A model generated the notes under the pieces. It saw only the letters and a list, made by a program, of their open reading frames with translations. It was not told where the DNA came from and did no database searches. The position numbers were made by a program, and so were the translations under genes. From VGCC01 sp040381195 (GTDB lineage: Bacteria; Actinomycetota; Actinomycetes; S36-B12): a stretch of 47,378 bases of DNA. Below, piece by piece: positions 15,902 through 24,918 of this stretch; position 1 is the stretch's first letter; every line of letters begins with the position of its first letter. The stretch is from positions 1-47,378 of the forward strand of contig JBEIHR010000004.1 of the NCBI GenBank assembly GCA_040381195.1. Reading direction: 5' to 3'.

Positions 15902-16424
15902 CGGAGCCACCGACAGGGAGGAGCGTGGCGGCGAGGTGGTTTGTCATCTGCTGGCCCATGGCTGCCATGTCGTAGGTCCACATGAGTCGACCATTGACGA
16001 GTCCGTAGAGGCGCTCACCCGCGCTGTAGTCCTTCGCGGAATCCGTGCGCGCTACGACATCCGTGCGAAGGGTCGCTCGAGCGCCCGTGATCACGGCGTT
16101 CTCGATACCGGTTACCTCGACCGAACCCAGATAGATCTCGGCGTAGCCGGTGGGATGCGCGAGCGTGACCTCGACTCGCTTATCGGGCTGAGGACGCCAG
16201 AATCCCGACTCCGTCGCCAACGGTCGAACGCGATTCCCATCCTCGTCGAGCAACCAACTGCGCGAGAAGTAACTCACGAACGGACGCCCGTCACACTGGA
16301 AGGAAACCTCCTGGCCGAATCGGAAGTCCTCGATGGTCGGGTAGTGACCCGTTCCCACGCCCACCCAGGTTCCGATCAACCACGAGATGGGGATGATCGG
16401 CTCAGGCAGGTCGACCGACGCCAT
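15894..16424 (-). CDS. Nitrobindin-like haem-binding protein (FABP-like, DUF1794)
   Basis: 176 aa beta-barrel. The nitrobindin motif G-x-W-x-G-x-G is seen in LIGTWVGVGTGHYPTI, and the conserved C-terminal His that ligates haem iron is in MGQQMTNHLAATLLP. Nitrobindins bind ferric haem and can scavenge NO or isomerise peroxynitrite. The start is ATG 16424, giving MASVDLPEPIIPISWLIGTW. It lies two bases after the stop of a 33-aa membrane protein gene and overlaps fur, so it is the second gene of an iron/haem operon. Confidence 0.88.
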   Translation of the reverse strand: MASVDLPEPIIPISWLIGTWVGVGTGHYPTIEDFRFGQEVSFQCDGRPFVSYFSRSWLLDEDGNRVRPLATESGFWRPQPDKRVEVTLAHPTGYAEIYLGSVEVTGIENAVITGARATLRTDVVARTDSAKDYSAGERLYGLVNGRLMWTYDMAAMGQQMTNHLAATLLPVGGSDE

Positions 16425-16426
16425 GA

Positions 16427-16528
16427 CTATCCCTGACCCTTGAAGAGAGTGACCACGACGCTGAACGCGACCCACGCAACGGACCCGATCGCGACGATGA
16501 GAAGTCCTGTGGTGAACACTTCGAGCAC
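16427..16528 (-). CDS. 33-aa single-pass membrane protein, first gene of the nitrobindin-fur-ygfZ operon
   Basis: The start is the GTG at 16528 and the stop is a TAG at 16427-16429. The protein begins MLEVFTTGLLIVAIGSVAWV and continues AFSVVVTLFKGQG, i.e. one hydrophobic helix of about 23 residues and a short basic tail. Three points argue it is real. TAATGT lies exactly six bases before the GTG, the same leaderless arrangement as lpqE. The stop is two bases from the nitrobindin ATG. The coding frame is uninterrupted and entirely membrane-like. No function is known; it could anchor or assist the haem protein, which is a guess. Confidence 0.65.
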   Translation of the reverse strand: MLEVFTTGLLIVAIGSVAWVAFSVVVTLFKGQG

Positions 16529-16534
16529 GTCGCC

Positions 16535-16540
16535 ACATTA
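16535..16540 (-). promoter_or_regulatory. -10 box of the membrane protein-nitrobindin-fur-ygfZ operon
   Basis: On the minus strand TAATGT is followed by GGCGAC and then the GTG at 16528. It lies inside the short spacer after the alpha/beta hydrolase stop. Confidence 0.55.
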
Positions 16541-17320
16541 CAGCCGGGCAGGTGCGCAGCCCCAGCGCGCGATGAGGTCCACCGACTCCGGGGAGATCCC
16601 GGATTCCGCATGACGGAGCCCGGGGACGATTACTACCGACCTCCGGGGGTTTGCCTCCGAGGCACGCTCCAAGGCGCGCGGATGTTCCATGGGGAAATAG
16701 TGATCGGCATCGCCATGCACGATCAGGAACGGAATGTCGATGAGTCCTGCCGCCTCCTCGGGTGACACGGGCGGCGGTGTCGGCCACGGTCGGTGGGTGA
16801 TCGCGGTGCCTCGAGCCCGCATCGCCAGACGGCCGGCCGGACTCTCCACTATGGCGTGCACCACGCGCATGATGCGCGTGCCGCGATAGAACCAGAACGC
16901 CGGGGCGCTCACGCTGGCCACGGCATCCACGCGATGGCGTGGGGCGTGGTGCTCGGCGGCGGCCCCCGCCGCATGCCGGACAACCACAGCACCTCCCATG
17001 GAGAAGCCGATGGTCACAACTCGATCGACTCCCTGGTTCCGCACGTATTCGACCGCCGCGTCGACATCTAAAACCTCGTCCATACCCAGAGTCGTCTCGC
17101 CCGTCGATGTGCCATGTCCGCGCATATCGATCGCGCACACCGATCCATACCGTTGGAGAACCGAGGTGATCGCCGCCATGCGGGGGGTGCTACGACTTCC
17201 TGTGAATCCGTGGACAACCACGAACGCCGTGTCCTGGGCACGAGGAAGCCAGGTAGCCCCGATGCGCACGCCATCGGCGGTTGTCAGGTGCACGTCGACC
17301 ACGGGGGGATTGTTCCGCAC
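16538..17320 (-). CDS. Alpha/beta-fold hydrolase (esterase/lipase-like)
   Basis: 260 aa from the GTG at 17320. The oxyanion region is FVVVHGFTGSRSTPRM, the nucleophile elbow is GFSMGGAVVV (Ser), the acid is in IVHGDADHYFP (Asp) and the His is in VPGLRHAESG. The substrate is unknown; the architecture resembles small serine hydrolases of the esterase/thioesterase type. The GTG start is preferred because GATAGT lies six bases upstream. An ATG at 17365 would add 15 residues but overlaps the glnR start on the other strand. It is divergent from glnR. Confidence 0.85.
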   Translation of the reverse strand: MRNNPPVVDVHLTTADGVRIGATWLPRAQDTAFVVVHGFTGSRSTPRMAAITSVLQRYGSVCAIDMRGHGTSTGETTLGMDEVLDVDAAVEYVRNQGVDRVVTIGFSMGGAVVVRHAAGAAAEHHAPRHRVDAVASVSAPAFWFYRGTRIMRVVHAIVESPAGRLAMRARGTAITHRPWPTPPPVSPEEAAGLIDIPFLIVHGDADHYFPMEHPRALERASEANPRRSVVIVPGLRHAESGISPESVDLIARWGCAPARL

Positions 17321-17363
17321 GCGTCCACTATCCTTGCCCCTTCGCGCGAATAGAGGAGGCTGC

Positions 17364-18095
17364 ATGCGGCTGATCCTCCTCACGCGCGGCATGGAGTCCA
17401 GCGCGGAAGTGCTCCCCTCCCTTGCACTACTCGCCCATCACGTGCGCACGATGGCCGCGGAGCCCACTGCGCTTCTGAGCACACCGGACGCCGATGCGCT
17501 CCTCGTGGACGGCCGGCGCGACCTCCCCTCGGTACGTAGCTTCACCCGTCTGCTGCGTCAGGGTGGAGTGACACAACCGGTGATCCTCATCGCAACAGAG
17601 GGCGGCCTCCCGGCGATCCAGTGGGACTGGGGCATGGACGAGGTGATCCTCGATACGTGCTCCCCCGGGGAACTCGAAGCCAGACTTCGCCTGAGCGTGG
17701 CGCGCATCGCTGCACCGGGATCACCGATCGGGGACGGCACGGAAGAAATCCGCAGCGGGGATCTGCACGTGGACGAGGGTGCCTTCAGTGCGACGCTCCG
17801 CGGGCGCCCGCTTGATCTCACGTTCAAGGAGTTCGAACTCCTGAAGTTCCTTGCTCAGCACCCGGGCCGAGTGTTCACACGTGCGGTCCTCCTCCAAGAG
17901 GTGTGGGGTTACGACTACTTCGGCGGCACACGAACAGTCGACGTCCACGTTCGACGACTACGCGCAAAACTCGGAGTGGAGTACGAATCACTCATTGGCA
18001 CGGTCCGCAATGTCGGCTACCGCTTTGTTCCCGAGCGTCCGGATGCGGCAACCATCGCAACGCTCGACGTCGATGAATCCTCCTTCGTCCAATAG
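17364..18095 (+). CDS. glnR: GlnR-type orphan response regulator, global nitrogen regulator
   Basis: 243 aa. The atypical receiver domain lacks the N-terminal acidic pair but keeps Asp49 in LLVDGRRDLPSVRS, and TEGGLPAIQWDWGMDEVILD is characteristic of GlnR. The winged-helix domain has LTFKEFELLKFLAQHPGRVF, TRTVDVHVRRLRAKLG and GTVRNVGYRFV. GlnR controls ammonium assimilation in actinobacteria and acts without a partner kinase. The ATG at 17364 has GAGGAGG upstream; TATCCT (17329-17334) may be its -10. The next gene is mshD, as in M. tuberculosis. The gamma-glutamyl ligase genes in this window are plausible targets. Confidence 0.93.
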   Translation: MRLILLTRGMESSAEVLPSLALLAHHVRTMAAEPTALLSTPDADALLVDGRRDLPSVRSFTRLLRQGGVTQPVILIATEGGLPAIQWDWGMDEVILDTCSPGELEARLRLSVARIAAPGSPIGDGTEEIRSGDLHVDEGAFSATLRGRPLDLTFKEFELLKFLAQHPGRVFTRAVLLQEVWGYDYFGGTRTVDVHVRRLRAKLGVEYESLIGTVRNVGYRFVPERPDAATIATLDVDESSFVQ

Positions 18096-19014
18096 CGCCG
18101 ACGATTCTCTGATCGAGGTGCGGGAACACCTCGACTCCTCCGAGGTGGCCGCCGTCACCGAATTGGTCCGATCCGCCACGAATACCGATGGCGTGTCACC
18201 GCTCAGTGAACACGTGTGGCTGCACCTCCGCCATGGAGGCGATGATCATGATCACCACTTCCTCGTCCGCAACGCGCACGGGGAAGTTGTCGGTTACGCG
18301 CATCTCGACACCACGGATGCCGTGGCTGGATCCTCAGCGGAGTTGGTCATCTCACCTGAGTCACGACGTCGCGGACTCGGACGCATGCTCGTTGAGCAGC
18401 TCATCGCCGAGACTCCCGATGGTCGCCTCCGCCTCTGGTCCCACAGTGAAGGCGATGCGGCATCGGCTCTCGCCACGAGCCTCGGTTTCGACACGCTGCG
18501 CGTGCTCTGGCAGATGCGTCGCTCCCTGCGTGCACCTCTCCCCGATGCGATGTTCCCCGCGGGAGTCACAGTCGCACCGTTCCGACCAGGCGTCGATGAC
18601 GACGCGTGGCTGGAGTTGAACGCACGTGCTTTCGCATCCCTTCCCGACCAATGCTCCTGGACGCGCGAGGATCTCGCGGCGCGGATGGCCGAGCCGTGGT
18701 TCGATCCGAACGGCTTCCTGATGGCCTGGTCCGGGTCGACGCTGGTCGGTTTTCACTGGACCAAGGTGCACGGAGAGGATCATCATCGCCACGAACCGAT
18801 CGGCGAGGTGTACGTGCTGGGGGTCGATCCCGGCCTGCAGGGTCATGGCCTGGGACAGGCCCTGACCGTCGCCGGTCTGCGGCACCTCCGCGAACGCGGA
18901 CTGGATCAGGTCATGCTCTACGTCGATCACACCAACCAGTCGGCGATCTCGCTCTACTCCCACCTTGGATTCGTGCGATGGGATACCGACGTCCTCTATC
19001 GCCGCTCCACCTGA
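18073..19014 (+). CDS. mshD: Mycothiol synthase (N-acetyltransferase)
   Basis: 313 aa, two GNAT domains. It acetylates Cys-GlcN-inositol in the last step of mycothiol synthesis. The N-terminal domain has ELVISPESRRRGLGRMLVEQ, and the C-terminal, catalytically active domain has EVYVLGVDPGLQGHGLGQAL and LYVDHTNQSAISLYSHLGF. The length matches the known enzyme (about 315). The ATG at 18073 lies inside the last 23 bases of glnR, so translation is coupled to the nitrogen regulator. Confidence 0.93.
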   Translation: MNPPSSNSADDSLIEVREHLDSSEVAAVTELVRSATNTDGVSPLSEHVWLHLRHGGDDHDHHFLVRNAHGEVVGYAHLDTTDAVAGSSAELVISPESRRRGLGRMLVEQLIAETPDGRLRLWSHSEGDAASALATSLGFDTLRVLWQMRRSLRAPLPDAMFPAGVTVAPFRPGVDDDAWLELNARAFASLPDQCSWTREDLAARMAEPWFDPNGFLMAWSGSTLVGFHWTKVHGEDHHRHEPIGEVYVLGVDPGLQGHGLGQALTVAGLRHLRERGLDQVMLYVDHTNQSAISLYSHLGFVRWDTDVLYRRST

Positions 19015-19048
19015 TCCCTCGTTCATCTTCCTGTGGGAGCATCCCCAC

Positions 19049-21160
19049 GTGACCCTGCAAGACACCGCGACCCTCACGGCGGCCGAGGATCCGGATCAGG
19101 CCAAAGACCGGCGCTTCCTCGACCGTGAACTCTCCTGGCTGGCGTTCAACCAGCGGGTACTCGAACTCGCCGAGGACGAGCAACTCCCCCTGCTGGACCG
19201 GACCAAGTTCGTCGCGATCTTCGCAAGCAATATGGACGAGTTCTTCATGGTGCGCGTCGCAGGGTTGAAGAGGCGTATCGCGACGGGAATCGCGCGTCCA
19301 TCGGCGAGCGGCCGCGGCCCCAAGGAGGTCCTCGAGGGGATCTGGCGTCGCGCATATGAGTTGCAGCAGGCGCAGTCCGACCTCTTCGCACGCGTGATCC
19401 GTCCGGCGCTGGACCGCAACGGGATCGCACTCCTGGGCTGGGAGGAGTTGACCCCGGCGGAGAAGAAGGAGATGGACGTCCTCTTCGACTCCACGGTCTT
19501 CCCCGTGCTGACACCGCTCGCCGTCGATCCCTCGCATCCATTCCCGTACATCAGCGGCCTGTCTCTCAACCTGGCAGTGGTCGTGCGTAACCCTCAGACG
19601 GGAAACACCCTCTTCGCACGCGTCAAGGTTCCGCCACTGCTCCCCCGCTTCTATGAGGTGGGCCCCCAGCGGTACGTCGCGCTGGAGGACGTCATCGCCG
19701 CCCACCTCGGTGACCTCTTCCCCGGTATGGAGATCGTCGAGAACCACGCCTTCCGAGTCACCCGCAATGAAGATGTCGAAGTCGAAGAGGACGACGCCGA
19801 GAATCTCCTCAAGGCGCTCGAACGGGAGTTGGTCCGCCGCCGTTTCGGACCTGCAGTCCGACTCGAAGTGGTCGAGGACATCCCCCACCACGTATTGGAA
19901 CTCTTAGTCAGCGAACTCGATGTAAGTGACCAGGAGGTCTATCGCCTTCCCGGCCCGCTCGACCTCACCGGACTGTGGACGCTGGTCAATCTCGATCGAC
20001 CGGAACTCAAGCAGCCCAAATTCGTGCCCCGGACCTCACGTCAGCTCTCCGGGGTCGAGACATCGAATGCTCCGGACGTAATCGCCGCGGTACGAGAACA
20101 CGACGTGCTGCTGCACCATCCCTACGACGCCTTCTCCACGAGCGTGCAGCTCTTCCTCGAACAGGCAGCCGCCGATCCACATGTGCTCGCCATCAAGCAG
20201 ACCCTTTACCGCACGTCCGGTGACTCCCCGATCGTCGACGCCCTGATCCGGGCAGCCGAGAGTGGGAAACAGGTCCTCGCCCTGGTGGAGATCAAGGCAC
20301 GATTCGACGAGCAGAACAACATCGAGTGGGCCCGCAAGCTCGAGCAGTCCGGCGTGCACGTCGTCTACGGCCTCGTCGGACTCAAGACCCATAGCAAGCT
20401 CTCGATGGTTGTGCGCAACGACGGTGACCAACTGCGCCGCTATTGCCACATCGGAACAGGCAACTACCACCCCAAGACAGCACGTCTGTACGAGGATTTC
20501 GGACTGCTGACATGCAACCCCGATGTCGGCGAAGACGTATCGAACCTCTTCAACGTCCTCTCCGGATACTCGATGAACACCGACTACAAGCGACTCCTCG
20601 TCGCGCCGCACTCGGTGCGTAATGGCCTCCTCACGAGGATCGAGCGCGAGATCGAGCACCACCGTGAAGGACGCCCAGCAGGCATCCGCTTCAAGTGCAA
20701 CTCCATCGTGGACGAGGCCATCATCGACTCGCTCTACCGGGCCTCCTCGCAGGGAGTTCCCGTGGAGATCTTCGTGCGTGGAATCTGTGCCCTCCGCCCG
20801 GGAATGCCAGGACTCAGTGAGAACATCCGCGTGATCAGCATCCTGGGTCGTTTTCTCGAGCATTCACGGGCCTACTGCTTCGCCAATGGCGGGAACCCAT
20901 CCGTCTGGATCGGGTCTGCGGATCTCATGCACCGCAATCTGGACCGTCGCGTCGAGACGCTGGTCAGCTTGGCCGACCCGGAACAAATCGCCGAGGTTGA
21001 GTCGATGCTCGATTTCGCTTTCGATCCGAGCACGGCCCGATGGGAACTCAACTCCGATGGAACCTGGACGCGATTCCTCCTCGATGCCGAGGGCCGTCAC
21101 CTGAGGGACTATCAGGAGACCCTCATCGAGGTGACGAGCAAGCGCGGAACGTCGCTGTGA
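19049..21160 (+). CDS. ppk: Polyphosphate kinase 1
   Basis: 703 aa. It reversibly polymerises the ATP gamma-phosphate into polyphosphate. The N-terminal domain has FLDRELSWLAFNQRVLELAE and SNMDEFFMVRVAG. The two PLD-like catalytic domains show LKTHSKLSMVVRN and YCHIGTGNYHPKTARLYEDF, whose His residues are the phospho-histidine candidates. WIGSADLMHRNLDRRVETL is the last conserved block. The GTG start at 19049 has GGGAG upstream. Its stop overlaps the CYTH-CHAD start by 4 bp (GTGA). The neighbours link polyphosphate-binding (CHAD) and Nudix functions. Confidence 0.95.
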   Translation: MTLQDTATLTAAEDPDQAKDRRFLDRELSWLAFNQRVLELAEDEQLPLLDRTKFVAIFASNMDEFFMVRVAGLKRRIATGIARPSASGRGPKEVLEGIWRRAYELQQAQSDLFARVIRPALDRNGIALLGWEELTPAEKKEMDVLFDSTVFPVLTPLAVDPSHPFPYISGLSLNLAVVVRNPQTGNTLFARVKVPPLLPRFYEVGPQRYVALEDVIAAHLGDLFPGMEIVENHAFRVTRNEDVEVEEDDAENLLKALERELVRRRFGPAVRLEVVEDIPHHVLELLVSELDVSDQEVYRLPGPLDLTGLWTLVNLDRPELKQPKFVPRTSRQLSGVETSNAPDVIAAVREHDVLLHHPYDAFSTSVQLFLEQAAADPHVLAIKQTLYRTSGDSPIVDALIRAAESGKQVLALVEIKARFDEQNNIEWARKLEQSGVHVVYGLVGLKTHSKLSMVVRNDGDQLRRYCHIGTGNYHPKTARLYEDFGLLTCNPDVGEDVSNLFNVLSGYSMNTDYKRLLVAPHSVRNGLLTRIEREIEHHREGRPAGIRFKCNSIVDEAIIDSLYRASSQGVPVEIFVRGICALRPGMPGLSENIRVISILGRFLEHSRAYCFANGGNPSVWIGSADLMHRNLDRRVETLVSLADPEQIAEVESMLDFAFDPSTARWELNSDGTWTRFLLDAEGRHLRDYQETLIEVTSKRGTSL

Positions 21161-22662
21161 CCGAAGAGTTCCGCGAAACCGAGTTCAAGTTCCGGGTGGA
21201 ACCGGACTTCGTGCTTCCGGATCTCACAACGCTGGGCTTCCGTGTCGACATCCAACCTGCCTTGACTCTGGATGCGGATTACTACGACACAGAACGAACC
21301 ACGCTCCTGCGCTGGGGCGTGACACTCCGGCGTCGATCGGGCGGAGCGGATGACGGCTGGCACGCGAAGGTCCCCGTCCTCGGTGCCGATCACACCACCC
21401 GAGACGAGATCCGCGTCTCCGCGATGGGCGAGTCCGTGCCCACGGAACTCGTGCAGATCCTCACTCCGCTCCTACGTGGGCAGGACGTCGTGCATCGCGC
21501 ACACGTCATGACCCGGCGAACGCCCTACCTGATCTCGTCGTCCGCACACGAAGCTCTCGTGGAACTCGTCGATGACCACGTCGATGTCTCCGGTGCGGGG
21601 ACACACTCAACATTCCGGGAACTCGAACTCGAACTCGTGGCCGACTCGCCGGCTGCGCGCGCAGCAGTCACGCTTATCGGAGACCACCTGCGCCAGGTCG
21701 GTGCCGCACCAAGTTCGGTGAGCAAGGCAGCGTCAGCCCTGGGTGATCTCGGGCCGGCGGATGTCCCCGAATTTCCCACGGTCGGACCCGACGGGCTCGC
21801 GGTCGATGCTCTGCGATCGGTCCTGGCACGTCACGTCCGTCATCTCGTGATGGCGGATGTCGCGGTGCGTCGAGACCTGCCCGATTCCGTGCATCAGATG
21901 CGGGTCGCGGCCCGCAGACTGCGCAGCACCTTCAGCACCTATCGGGCGCTCCTGGATTCAGACGCGGTGGCTCCGGTGCGGGAAGACCTGTCGTGGCTCG
22001 CCCGTGAGTTGGGGGCTGTGCGCGATACCGAAGTGATCTATGCCCTGCTCACCGAGCTCGGATCCGAGCTCGGTGAGGAAGAGGACCGCCAGGCAGCGCG
22101 TGACGCTGTGGATCGCTGGTACGACAAGCGGATGCCCGCAGCGCGCGCCAGTGTGATGGCAGCCCTTCGTACTGATCGCCACGATCAACTGCTGGACGAT
22201 GTGATCGCTTTCGTCACCGAACCGCCCGTCACCGACGACGCGTTCCGTCCAGTCGAGGAAGTGCTGCTCCCCCGAGTGCGACGCACGTGGCGCCGGCTCG
22301 CGCACCGGGTCGATGCACTCGATGTGGCCGCGCCGGATGAGCAGTGGCATGAAGTGCGAATCCTCGCCAAGAAGGCCCGTTATGCCGCCGAGGGCCTCAG
22401 TCCGGTCATGGGCAAGCACATGCGAACGTGCGCAGGCGCCTTGGCGGAGGTCACAGACCTCCTCGGTACACACCAGGACGCGCACGTGGCCCGAACCGTG
22501 CTGCGCACACGTGCCACAGGATCCGAGACGAGTGCCCAGGAAGCCTTCGCCCTTGGCATGATGAGCCAGCACGAAGCGGAACGGCAGCAGGATTTCCGTC
22601 AGGAATTCGGGCGTCTCTGGCCGGGCGTTGTGCATGCGGCACACAAGGCAGGACTGGAGTAG
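21157..22662 (+). CDS. CYTH-CHAD domain protein
   Basis: 501 aa from the GTG at 21157. The N-terminal CYTH domain (about 1-200) starts TEEFRETEFKFRVE with the ExExK triphosphate motif and includes LDADYYDTERTTLLRWGVTL. The C-terminal CHAD domain (about 215-500) has His/Lys/Arg-rich helices such as VHQMRVAARRLRSTFSTYRA and WHEVRILAKKARYAAE. CYTH domains act on triphosphates, often inorganic triphosphate, and CHAD domains bind polyphosphate. Position directly after ppk with a 4-bp overlap supports a polyphosphate role. Confidence 0.92.
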   Translation: MTEEFRETEFKFRVEPDFVLPDLTTLGFRVDIQPALTLDADYYDTERTTLLRWGVTLRRRSGGADDGWHAKVPVLGADHTTRDEIRVSAMGESVPTELVQILTPLLRGQDVVHRAHVMTRRTPYLISSSAHEALVELVDDHVDVSGAGTHSTFRELELELVADSPAARAAVTLIGDHLRQVGAAPSSVSKAASALGDLGPADVPEFPTVGPDGLAVDALRSVLARHVRHLVMADVAVRRDLPDSVHQMRVAARRLRSTFSTYRALLDSDAVAPVREDLSWLARELGAVRDTEVIYALLTELGSELGEEEDRQAARDAVDRWYDKRMPAARASVMAALRTDRHDQLLDDVIAFVTEPPVTDDAFRPVEEVLLPRVRRTWRRLAHRVDALDVAAPDEQWHEVRILAKKARYAAEGLSPVMGKHMRTCAGALAEVTDLLGTHQDAHVARTVLRTRATGSETSAQEAFALGMMSQHEAERQQDFRQEFGRLWPGVVHAAHKAGLE

Positions 22663-22664
22663 AC

Positions 22665-23567
22665 GTGGTCGAGGACATCCTCCGCGCGGCGGGGGTGGTC
22701 GTTCTGCGCGGCAAACCTCGCAAGCGCGAGGTTCTCACCGTGCATCGCCCCCATCGCGCCGACTGGTCGCTCCCGAAGGGCAAAGTTGAGTTCGGGGAGC
22801 ACATCCTCGCTGCCGCGATCCGCGAGTGTGATGAGGAGACCGGCTACCAGGTGAGCCTGGGTCCGTGTGTCGGAACCATGGAATACCTCGCGGCCGGACG
22901 CCCCAAGCGAGTCGACTACTGGCTCGCTGACGTGGTCGGTGATGAGGGCTTCGCCCCCGACGACGAAGTGGACTCGATCGCGTGGGTCCCCATCAAGGAC
23001 GCCGCGTCACACCTCACCTATCCCGCAGATGTCGAACTCGTTCAACGGGCAGCGTCGATCCCTCCCACCACACCCTTCGTGATCCTGCGTCATGCCAAGG
23101 CGATCAAGCGCTCGGACTTCACCGGGAGCGATGACGATGATCGCCCCCTCTCCGGCCGCGGCCGCGGCGAGGCGAAGGCACTCGCTCCCCTCCTCGAAGC
23201 CTTCGGTGTTCGAAGCGTCCATTCCTCGTCAGCCAAGCGGTGCACCGCGACCGTGCGACCCTTCGCTAGGAGTATCGACGTCGAGACGGTTCTGGAGCCA
23301 GGACTCACCGAGCATGCGCATGATGGGGATCCCGAGGAGGCAGCTCGGCGCATGATCGAGTTATACGACAGGAACGAGGCGACCGTCGTGGTCAGCCATA
23401 GGCCCGTCCTCGCCACCCTCCTGCATGCGCTGGCCGCCCGCGTCGGCATGCCCGACGACGACAGCTGGGATCCCCGTCTTACCCCTGCGGCCTTCGTCGT
23501 GATCCACCGCGACTCCCGCGGTGGCATCATCGGGGTCGAGAGGTATCCCGCACCGGAACGAGCCTGA
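22665..23567 (+). CDS. MutT1-like Nudix hydrolase fused to a histidine phosphatase
   Basis: 300 aa, GTG start at 22665 with GGAG upstream, two bases after the CYTH-CHAD stop. The N-terminal Nudix domain (about 1-140) carries a Nudix box, GKVEFGEHILAAAIRECDEE followed by TGY. The C-terminal SixA-type phosphatase domain has the RH motif in VILRHAKAIKR and the second His in VVVSHRPVLATLLHAL. In M. tuberculosis MutT1 (Rv2985) has this layout, lies after ppk1, and hydrolyses 8-oxo-GTP/dGTP and diadenosine polyphosphates. Operon with ppk and CYTH-CHAD is evident. Confidence 0.9.
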   Translation: MVEDILRAAGVVVLRGKPRKREVLTVHRPHRADWSLPKGKVEFGEHILAAAIRECDEETGYQVSLGPCVGTMEYLAAGRPKRVDYWLADVVGDEGFAPDDEVDSIAWVPIKDAASHLTYPADVELVQRAASIPPTTPFVILRHAKAIKRSDFTGSDDDDRPLSGRGRGEAKALAPLLEAFGVRSVHSSSAKRCTATVRPFARSIDVETVLEPGLTEHAHDGDPEEAARRMIELYDRNEATVVVSHRPVLATLLHALAARVGMPDDDSWDPRLTPAAFVVIHRDSRGGIIGVERYPAPERA

Positions 23568-23589
23568 TCCGAGGCGGTCCGCGGGAATG

Positions 23590-24918
23590 TCAGGGAGCTG
23601 TGACTGATCGGACGTCGACGTAGGCAGTGGCCCTGACCCGAGAGCCCTCGGCTCGGGACACCACGAGGCGCACGGCACACAGGCCCGGGGCTCGCATGCG
23701 CACACGATCCCCGCTCACATCGCAGATTCGTCGGGACGCGGGCGCCACGCGCATAGCGATGCGGTCACCGGTCCTTCGCGGGATTCCCGCCCAGGTTTCC
23801 AGCCGGGTTTCGCGGACCCTCGTGCCGACGGCGGTAACGCCATCCACGGGGACGACCTCCAGGGGCGCGGACGCGTTACTCGTTCCGATCGCGTTGGTGG
23901 CCGTCACGGTCACCGTGACCGGTGCGCCTGCTGGGACGCCTTCGATGACACAGGTGGTACCCGTCGTCGAGCAGGAACTCTCGCCGGCCGTTGCCGTGTA
24001 GCCCGCGATCGGCGAGCCGTTGGCCGAGGGTGCCGTCCAGCGGACAGCGACGCGACCCAGGGACTCGGCGCTGACTCCGACGCCTGTGGGTGGATTCGGC
24101 GCGGCAGCGGGAACGGGAACCACCGAGCGGATCCAGTCAAGGTAGGTGGTCACCCGGGTGTAGATCCCCGGGAAGGTCGCCTGCCCGCAATCGTTACCGA
24201 TGCTCGTCACACCCGCGAGGGTCGGTGCTCCTGCAGCATCGATCACGAAGGGCCCGCCACTATCCCCTTGGCAGGTGTCGATCCCTCCCTGGGGAACACC
24301 CGCGCAGATGGTCGCGCGCACGTCGTACCCGGTGCCGTAGTCACCACAGGTCCCCCCTGCGGGACCGACGAGCACCTGGACCGTTGCCTCGCGAAGATCG
24401 GTGACCGCTCCGCCGCCGAATGACGTGGCACCCCATCCCGTGACCTTCGCGGGTGTGCCGACGGCAGGCCAGCTCAACGGGTCCTGTGTCGTGGGCAGCG
24501 CGATGATGCCGATCCCGTCACCCGGCGTGACCGGCCTCCCGAGTTCGATGAGCGCCAGGTCTGCCGTGTATCGCCGCGAGTCGTAGTTCGGATGGATGAT
24601 CGTCCGGATCACGGGATACTCATCGGAATCAGAACGCTGACTCAGATTCGCCTCACCGATGAAGACTCGTGGCGCCGGCGCACCCGCGAGGCAGTGCGCT
24701 GCGGTCAACACCCACGTCGAGGCAATCAGCGATCCACCGCAGAAGGTGTTGTTCCCGATGAAGAGCGCGACCTGCCATGGGGCCGACGCACTGGAGACGG
24801 GCGTACCGCCGACGACGCGCGGATGGATCATCGACTGAGCCTGCACGGGGGCGACACCCGCAAGGAGCGCTCCGCACAGGACCAGGGTTGACCAGATCAT
24901 CGTGATGGGCGACTTCAC
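23590..24918 (-). CDS. Secreted trypsin-like serine protease with FnIII and C-terminal beta domain
   Basis: 442 aa. A signal peptide (about 1-28) and a short propeptide lead to the zymogen site R34-VVGG. The S1 domain (35-265) has His75 in LTAAHCL, Asp120 in TADLALIEL and Ser220 in GDSGGP. Asp214 six residues before the Ser predicts cleavage after Arg/Lys. CGGSLIASTWV and ICAGVPQGG supply disulphide cysteines. A fibronectin type III module (about 275-360) begins NPPTGVGVSAESLGRVAVRW, then a strand-rich Arg/Val-rich domain with two cysteines. The GTG start overlaps the glgC stop by 4 bp (GTGA), an unexpected partner. Confidence 0.9.
   Translation of the reverse strand: MKSPITMIWSTLVLCGALLAGVAPVQAQSMIHPRVVGGTPVSSASAPWQVALFIGNNTFCGGSLIASTWVLTAAHCLAGAPAPRVFIGEANLSQRSDSDEYPVIRTIIHPNYDSRRYTADLALIELGRPVTPGDGIGIIALPTTQDPLSWPAVGTPAKVTGWGATSFGGGAVTDLREATVQVLVGPAGGTCGDYGTGYDVRATICAGVPQGGIDTCQGDSGGPFVIDAAGAPTLAGVTSIGNDCGQATFPGIYTRVTTYLDWIRSVVPVPAAAPNPPTGVGVSAESLGRVAVRWTAPSANGSPIAGYTATAGESSCSTTGTTCVIEGVPAGAPVTVTVTATNAIGTSNASAPLEVVPVDGVTAVGTRVRETRLETWAGIPRRTGDRIAMRVAPASRRICDVSGDRVRMRAPGLCAVRLVVSRAEGSRVRATAYVDVRSVTAP

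Noticed and set aside
20036..20863. Minus-strand frame of about 275 codons inside ppk
   Set aside because: It lies opposite the conserved catalytic domains of polyphosphate kinase and has no recognisable domain.
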